From: Limnoglobus sp.
GTDB taxonomy: Bacteria; Planctomycetota; Planctomycetia; Gemmatales; Gemmataceae
Direction of reading: 5' to 3'
NCBI GenBank assembly: GCA_025353985.1
Contig: JANXNT010000056.1
Span: 1 to 9,530 of the forward strand
DNA: 9,530 bases
Below, piece by piece: positions 4,429 through 9,530 of the stretch (position 1 is its first letter; each line of letters begins with the position of its first letter). Under the pieces are notes generated by a model that saw only the letters and a program-made list of their open reading frames with translations, made no database searches and was not told the origin of the DNA. A program made the translations under genes and the position numbers.

Positions 4429-7400
4429 ATGCTCGGCAATCAGTTTGAAAAATCGCGGACACGGAAGTCTGCCAAGAATCGGACCAAGCCATCGGCTCCG
4501 GTCGCACTCGAATTCGTCGTCCTCGAAGATCGTGCGATTCCGTCGGTGACGGGGATCGTGTACCAAGACTACAACGCCAACGGCACGTTCGACACGAACG
4601 GCCAAGTTCCGAATGCGGGACTCGGCACGACCCCGACTGCGATCGATCGCGGTATCGCGGGTATCCTCGTCACGGCGTATGACGCGAATAATGCCGTCGT
4701 CACGCAGACCACGAGCGACGCAACCGGTGCGTATAGCCTGAATACGTCAAATAGCGGCCCGCTCCGCGTCGAATTTACGAACCTTCCTACAGGGATCTTC
4801 TTCGGCCCCCAGGGCACCTCGGCAAATACCGCCGTACAGTTCGTGCCCGCGGGGAATGCTGGCAACGTCAACCTGTCGCTGGTTCGCCCAGAAGACTTCA
4901 GCCCGGACAATCCGTTACTCGTTACGAGCCAATACGTATTTGGCGGGATCATGGCAAACGACTTTAACCCTGGAACGGGTGTCGTCGTCAGTTTCCCAAA
5001 TGCATCGGGTTCGGAAGATGCCGATAAGAACCAGGCGAACCACCGCAACCCAACCACGCACGATTTGTCGTTGCGCTACGACAATGTCGGTACGACGTGG
5101 GGCTTGACTTACGACCGCGTGCAGAACAAAATCTACGCCGCATCGTACGCGAAACGGCACACCAGCTTCGGCCCCAATGGTCCTAGTGCCATTTATCAAT
5201 CGGGTACGAGTGGTACCGGCGGTACGCTGTATGCTGACCTCAACTCGATTTTCCCGAACAAGCCAGCTGGCAACTTGCTCGATGTATTCCGCGATCAGAA
5301 CAACAATCCCGTCGCGTTTCGCCAGAATTACACGTCGTTTTTAGATTATGCACGCGATGGCCTCGTTCGCTTCGTCGATAGCACCGGCGTTACCCGCGAC
5401 CTCGGTTGGGACACCATCGGTAAAATCTCCCTCGGAGGCCTTGATGTGAACGCCGACGCGAGTCGGATGTTTACCATCGCCCTCGGCGACCGGCGTTTGT
5501 ATTCGGTACCAACATCGGGCACGCTCAACAGCACAACCGTGCAGCGTTTCGATCTGCCAATCCCGGCCGGTGTGACGGGCCGTACCGATGCGAATCCACT
5601 CGGCGACTTGCGACCATTTGCGGTTCAATCGTACCGCGGACTCGTTTACATCGGTGCCGTCAACTCTGCGGAGGCGAGCCAGCGACGTCAAGATTTGAAG
5701 GCGTACGTGTTTGCGTTCGATCCCGCGAAGGGAACGTTCGTCAACCTCGCGCGTCAGACAACTACGACCGAAGCCGTGTTCGAGATCGCGCTCAATTACG
5801 ATCGCGGCATCATCCACATGGGTGGGAATCAGAACGGCAACTTCCCGAACGGGATCGCACCGCCCGACGCCGCCGAATGGAACCCGTGGTCGCCGACGTT
5901 CCGCACGGTGGCCCAACAACCGGAGGCGATCGGTCGCGCGAGCTACCCGCAACCGATGCTGACGGGCCTGTCGTTCGACGTGAACGGCAATATCTCGCTC
6001 GGTATTCGCGATCGTTCGAGCGATCAATTCGGCCGACTGACGCCAGACGACCCGACGCAGCCGAACAACTTCTCGTTCTTCGGGATTCCCGCAGGCGATA
6101 CGCTTCGCGCATTCATCAACACCAACGGCAACCTCGATGCTGCGCAAGCGAACCCCGCAACGTCGTTGGCAGGCTGGACGCTCGAATCGAACGGCCGCAA
6201 CCCGAATGGCACGATCGGCACCGGACCGCAGAACACGGGTCAAGGTCCAGGCGGCGCAGAGTTCTACTTTAACGACGAACTGCCACGCGATCCGACGAAG
6301 CCACCGGTTGGCGTTCAGACCGAGCACGACGAAGTCTCGCTCGGTGGCATCTTGCAGATTCCGGGCTTCAATCAACTCGCCACGACCGCGTTTGACCCCG
6401 TGCGAATTCCCGGTGCGGTCAACACCGGCGGGGTGCGTTGGTTCGACTCGACAACTGGAGGCATTCAGCGAAGTTACGAGTTGTACTTCACGGACTTTTC
6501 CGACGCGAACACGACCTTCGCCAAAGCGAACGGTGTCGGCGATCTGATCGCGGTCACCGCGCCGCCGCCAATTGAAATCGGCAACTACATCTGGAACGAC
6601 GCGAACAAGAACGGCATCCAGGACGCGGGGGAAACTCCACTCGCAGGCGTGGAAGTTCAACTCTTCTCGGATGCCAACGTGTCGCTCGGAACGGCAACGA
6701 CCGACGCGAACGGCAATTACTATTTCTCGTCGCTTGCGGGTGTCTCGACGCCGAGCAAAATCGTCGGCTTGAACCTGTTGCAAAACTCGCAGTATCAACT
6801 GCGTATCGATCTGGGGCAACCCAGTTTGGCGAAGAAGACACTCACGACCGCCAACGCAGGTGCCGGCGCGAATGCCGACGCCCGCGATTCGGATGCCACC
6901 ATTGTCGGCACGAACGCCGTGGTGAATGTCAGCACGGGTATCGGTGGGCAATCGAACCACACGTTCGACGTGGGTTTCTTCAACAAGTCGTTCGTTTCGC
7001 TTGGTAACTTCGTTTGGGACGATGTCAACAACGACGGCATTAAGGGGCCAAACGAACTCGGTATCGGGAATGTCGTCGTCAACCTGTACGATGCGACCGG
7101 CACGACAAAACTCGCCACGACGTTGACTTCCGCACAGGGAATCTACAACTTCAGCGAACTCGACCCCGGCACCTATGTCGTCGAGATCGCAGCACCAGCG
7201 GGATACTCCACGAGCACCGGCAAGAACGGCTCGCCCACCGGGCCTTACGAACCGGGGATTTCCACAAACACCGACAACCAAGATCACGGCACGCTCCAGC
7301 CAAACGGCCTAATCCGCTCGGCACCCGTGACGCTCGCTGCCGCAGGTAATGTCGCGAACCCCAACACGACGGGCACGTTGCCGAACGACGCGAATACGAC

Positions 7401-9530
7401 GATCGACTTCGGCCTGTTCCGCCCAATGGAAGTCGGTAACTTCGTTTGGGAAGACACCAACAACAACGGCGTCCTTGATTCCGGTGAAAAGGGCATCGCC
7501 GGTGTCGGCGTGCAGTTACTCGACGACAACGGCGTCGTCCTTACCGGCACGATTACGAATGCAGCGGGAGGTTACACCTTCGGTGGCCTCGGTTCGGGCA
7601 CGTACTCGGTACGCATCTTCACCCCATCAGGCTACATCAGTAGCACGGGTCGCAACGGCTCTTCGACGGGGCCGTTCGAGCCGGGCCTCATCGGCAACAC
7701 CAACGATGCCGACCACGGTACGACCAACGGAATCGTGATCGGTGCGGCGGCGTTCATTCTCGGCATTCCGGGAACCAACCCCGATGCGGGCGGATTCGCG
7801 AACTATCGCCAAGACTTCGGCCTGTTCCGACCGATGCAAGTTGGCAATTTCGTCTGGGAAGACACTAACAACAATGGCGTTCTCGACAGCGGCGAAAAGG
7901 GTATTTCCGACGTGTCGGTACAGTTGCTCGATGCGAACGGCACTCCGCTCGCGGGCACGATCACGAACGAGGATGGCAACTACCTGTTCGGTGGCCTCGG
8001 TAGCGGAACCTACTCCGTTCGCGTGTTTGCCCCGAGCGGCTTCAGTAGCAGCACCGGCAAGAACGGCTCGTTGACTGGGCCATTCGAACCCGGCGTCACC
8101 GGCGATGCCAACAACACCGATCACGGCACTACCACCGGCGGAAGCATTGGTGCCGCCGCATTCACACTGACTGCACCGGGTACAAATCCCGACGATTCGG
8201 GTTTGGCAAACCTTCGCCAAGACTTCGGCCTGTTCCGACCGCTGAGCATCGGCAACTTCGTCTGGGACGACGCCAATAACAACGGCGTCTTCGATGGCGG
8301 CGAAAACGGTATCGGCAACGTTCCCGTCGACTTGCTCGATGCGAATGGTACCGTCATCGGCAGCACGATCACGAGTGCGGGTGGGAACTACAACTTCGGT
8401 GGCCTCGGCAGCGGAACGTACTCGGTACGCATCACGACCCCGACAGGTTACCTCAGTAGTACGGGCAAAAATGGCTTCGCGACTGGCCCATTTGAGCCAG
8501 GCACCGTGGGCAACTTCGACAATGCCGACCACGGCACGACGGCAGGTAGTTTCATCATCGCGGCTCCGTTCGCTCTGCTCGCACCAGGAGCCAACCCCGA
8601 CACCGATGGCCTCGCGAACTTGCGACAAGATTTCGGCCTGTTTCGACCGCTGAGCGTCGGTAATCTCGTCTGGTTGGACGTCAACAACAACGGCAAGCTC
8701 GATGCAGGCGAAAAGGGTATCGCGAACATCGCCGTTCGTCTGCTCGCCTCGAATGGCGTCGTTCTGGCGAACACCACGACCGATGTTACTGGCGATTACC
8801 GCTTCACGAACCTGGCCACTGGCACTTATAGTGTCGAAATCGACCGGCCGACCGATTTGACGAGTTCTACGGGAACGCCCGGTCAGAACACCGGTCCCTT
8901 CGAACCAGCCGTCGCGGGCAACGGGAACGACAGCGAAGACAAGGGCACTGGCTTCGGTGGCGTGATTCGCACCAGCCCATTTACACTCGATAGCTTCAGA
9001 GCGAACCCGGACCTCGCGGGCTCCGCTAACCTGCGGCAAGATTTCGGCCTGACGACAATCGTCGTGCCACCACCACCACCACCACCGGCCACGCTCCCCG
9101 CATCGGTGTCAGGATACGTTTATCGCGATACTTTCGTGACGAACGGCGTCCGCCAACCCGCATCGGGGGAAAGTGGCATCGCAGGTACGCTCATCACGCT
9201 GACCGGTTTCGACTCCAACGGATTACCGCTGACGCGAACCGCTATCACCGATGCGAGTGGTTTCTACAAATTCCCGAACCTGTCGGCTGGTTCGTACACG
9301 ATCCGCGAAACGCAGCCACAAGGCTTCATCGACGGGATCGATACGCCGGGTAGCCTCGGTGGATCGACACCTTCGAACGATGTGCTCATCGTCGGTTTGG
9401 CCGCGGGCCAAGATGGCGTCGAGTACAATTTCGGCGAAATCCTGATGTCGTCGGTCTTCGGTTTCGCATACGAAGACCTCAACCGCAATCGCCGGATGGA
9501 TGTTGGCGAGCCGGGTATTCCGAACGTGAT
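4429..9530 (+). CDS. Giant SdrD-B-like repeat surface protein with central propeller-like region, 3' partial
   Basis: One frame runs 1,700 codons without a stop and leaves the window. The N-terminus has no classical signal peptide: a basic stretch (residues 8-20) is followed by LEFVVLEDRAIPS (27-39), resembling the basic plus LEDR..P openings of giant planctomycete exoproteins. SdrD-B-like domain 1 spans about 40-155. The central region, about 160-710, contains VGTTWGLTYD (about 220), a KRH..FGP box, LSFDVNGNISLGIRDRSSDQFG (514-535) and a closing GVGDL, a propeller-like arrangement seen in other SdrD-B proteins. Further SdrD-B-like domains start near 715, 855, 1000, 1136, 1272, 1408, 1559 and 1674. 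Most carry a D-x-N-x-N-G-x-x-D Ca2+-binding-type loop (D47, D724, D1009, D1145, D1281, D1417); the loop near 865 and that of the domain starting at 1559 are degenerate. A seven-Pro linker lies at 1547-1553. Inferred role: calcium-rigidified adhesin or surface-layer stalk. The C-terminal anchor, if any, is outside the window. Confidence 0.9.
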   Translation, partial: MLGNQFEKSRTRKSAKNRTKPSAPVALEFVVLEDRAIPSVTGIVYQDYNANGTFDTNGQVPNAGLGTTPTAIDRGIAGILVTAYDANNAVVTQTTSDATGAYSLNTSNSGPLRVEFTNLPTGIFFGPQGTSANTAVQFVPAGNAGNVNLSLVRPEDFSPDNPLLVTSQYVFGGIMANDFNPGTGVVVSFPNASGSEDADKNQANHRNPTTHDLSLRYDNVGTTWGLTYDRVQNKIYAASYAKRHTSFGPNGPSAIYQSGTSGTGGTLYADLNSIFPNKPAGNLLDVFRDQNNNPVAFRQNYTSFLDYARDGLVRFVDSTGVTRDLGWDTIGKISLGGLDVNADASRMFTIALGDRRLYSVPTSGTLNSTTVQRFDLPIPAGVTGRTDANPLGDLRPFAVQSYRGLVYIGAVNSAEASQRRQDLKAYVFAFDPAKGTFVNLARQTTTTEAVFEIALNYDRGIIHMGGNQNGNFPNGIAPPDAAEWNPWSPTFRTVAQQPEAIGRASYPQPMLTGLSFDVNGNISLGIRDRSSDQFGRLTPDDPTQPNNFSFFGIPAGDTLRAFINTNGNLDAAQANPATSLAGWTLESNGRNPNGTIGTGPQNTGQGPGGAEFYFNDELPRDPTKPPVGVQTEHDEVSLGGILQIPGFNQLATTAFDPVRIPGAVNTGGVRWFDSTTGGIQRSYELYFTDFSDANTTFAKANGVGDLIAVTAPPPIEIGNYIWNDANKNGIQDAGETPLAGVEVQLFSDANVSLGTATTDANGNYYFSSLAGVSTPSKIVGLNLLQNSQYQLRIDLGQPSLAKKTLTTANAGAGANADARDSDATIVGTNAVVNVSTGIGGQSNHTFDVGFFNKSFVSLGNFVWDDVNNDGIKGPNELGIGNVVVNLYDATGTTKLATTLTSAQGIYNFSELDPGTYVVEIAAPAGYSTSTGKNGSPTGPYEPGISTNTDNQDHGTLQPNGLIRSAPVTLAAAGNVANPNTTGTLPNDANTTIDFGLFRPMEVGNFVWEDTNNNGVLDSGEKGIAGVGVQLLDDNGVVLTGTITNAAGGYTFGGLGSGTYSVRIFTPSGYISSTGRNGSSTGPFEPGLIGNTNDADHGTTNGIVIGAAAFILGIPGTNPDAGGFANYRQDFGLFRPMQVGNFVWEDTNNNGVLDSGEKGISDVSVQLLDANGTPLAGTITNEDGNYLFGGLGSGTYSVRVFAPSGFSSSTGKNGSLTGPFEPGVTGDANNTDHGTTTGGSIGAAAFTLTAPGTNPDDSGLANLRQDFGLFRPLSIGNFVWDDANNNGVFDGGENGIGNVPVDLLDANGTVIGSTITSAGGNYNFGGLGSGTYSVRITTPTGYLSSTGKNGFATGPFEPGTVGNFDNADHGTTAGSFIIAAPFALLAPGANPDTDGLANLRQDFGLFRPLSVGNLVWLDVNNNGKLDAGEKGIANIAVRLLASNGVVLANTTTDVTGDYRFTNLATGTYSVEIDRPTDLTSSTGTPGQNTGPFEPAVAGNGNDSEDKGTGFGGVIRTSPFTLDSFRANPDLAGSANLRQDFGLTTIVVPPPPPPPATLPASVSGYVYRDTFVTNGVRQPASGESGIAGTLITLTGFDSNGLPLTRTAITDASGFYKFPNLSAGSYTIRETQPQGFIDGIDTPGSLGGSTPSNDVLIVGLAAGQDGVEYNFGEILMSSVFGFAYEDLNRNRRMDVGEPGIPNV
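7426..9060 (+). repeat. Four in-frame 408-411-bp tandem modules in the giant surface protein
   Basis: Modules begin at 7426, 7834, 8242 and 8650, each exactly 408 bp apart; the FGL end motif recurs at 408-bp steps, with a last step of 411. Each 136-137-residue module has (V/I)GN(F/L)VW, a Ca-loop, GE.GI, a TI(T/N) strand, SGTYSV or similar, an STG..G..TGPFEP insert, DHGT or equivalent, and a closing LRQDFGL(FRP). Modules 1 and 2 keep 22 identical residues at their start while 13 of those 22 codons differ synonymously, so the repeats are old and held at protein level. Confidence 0.85.
9067..9087 (+). repeat. CCA-triplet run encoding a seven-proline linker
   Basis: Six CCA codons and one CCG encode Pro 1547-1553, separating the regular 136-residue modules from a more divergent SdrD-B-like domain. 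It is a likely rigid spacer and a potential slippage site that would stay in frame. Confidence 0.8.

Noticed and set aside
4068..4439. 123-residue minus-strand frame upstream of the giant gene
   Set aside because: It is Arg/Lys-rich with no recognisable domain, overlaps the start of the supported gene, and covers the AT-rich spacer that likely holds regulatory sites.
4413..4448. Twelve-codon leader ORF overlapping the start of the giant gene
   Set aside because: It has no ribosome binding site of its own and no attenuator-like feature follows; its ATG simply overlaps the Shine-Dalgarno of the main gene.
5341..7287. 648-residue minus-strand frame antisense to the giant surface gene
   Set aside because: It is the shadow of a strongly codon-biased sense frame with recognisable domains. 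Its product is Arg/Val-rich with no recognisable domain, and no ribosome binding site was apparent.
7627..9039. 470-residue minus-strand frame antisense to the tandem modules
   Set aside because: Its internal repeats merely mirror the 408-bp sense repeats, while the sense frame is conserved at protein level through synonymous changes.
1..9530. CRISPR array, tRNA, rRNA or defence island
   Set aside because: No direct-repeat/spacer series, tRNA-like cloverleaf, rRNA segment or defence-protein motif was seen; the 21-bp units are contiguous without spacers.

Overview
The window looks like chromosome from a planctomycete, most likely of the Gemmata/Gemmataceae type. Three things suggest this: a BBP7-type outer-membrane beta-barrel, a giant SdrD-B-repeat surface protein opening with a basic stretch and an LEDR..PS motif, and intergenic spacers full of paired palindromes. 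This assignment is inference from protein types; there is no rRNA or other marker gene here.

Layout from left to right. (1) Positions 3-149 (+) are the last 48 codons of a protein that seems to carry leucine-rich-repeat-variant (LRV) units. (2) Positions 171-267 hold a compact palindromic repeat element. (3) Positions 272-646 (-) encode a YidB/DUF937-family protein from a GTG start. (4) A 134-bp divergent spacer with a nested hairpin separates it from an exported six-bladed PD40/TolB-type propeller (781-1647, +). (5) A gene-poor stretch of about 900 bp (1648-2556) carries a roughly 406-bp element with 25-bp imperfect inverted ends, four tandem 21-bp repeats, and a strong terminator serving the next gene. 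(6) Positions 2557-3960 (-) encode the BBP7-type outer-membrane barrel. (7) A 468-bp divergent spacer contains an operator-like 21-bp palindrome. (8) From 4429 to the window edge (+) there is one uninterrupted reading frame of at least 1,700 codons. It encodes a multidomain surface protein: one SdrD-B-like domain, a long propeller-like central region of about 550 residues, then at least eight more SdrD-B-like domains. Four of these are near-regular 136-137-residue modules. This frame fills more than half the window.

Functionally, the right half is a divergent pair of envelope genes: an outer-membrane barrel and a giant, probably calcium-stabilised, cell-surface or extracellular protein. The left half has two small envelope or unknown-function genes transcribed divergently. 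No enzyme pathway, defence system, tRNA, rRNA or CRISPR array is visible. The least explained material is intergenic: two loci share a mirrored palindrome module, one of them framed by long inverted ends, resembling a REPIN- or MITE-like non-coding mobile repeat family.
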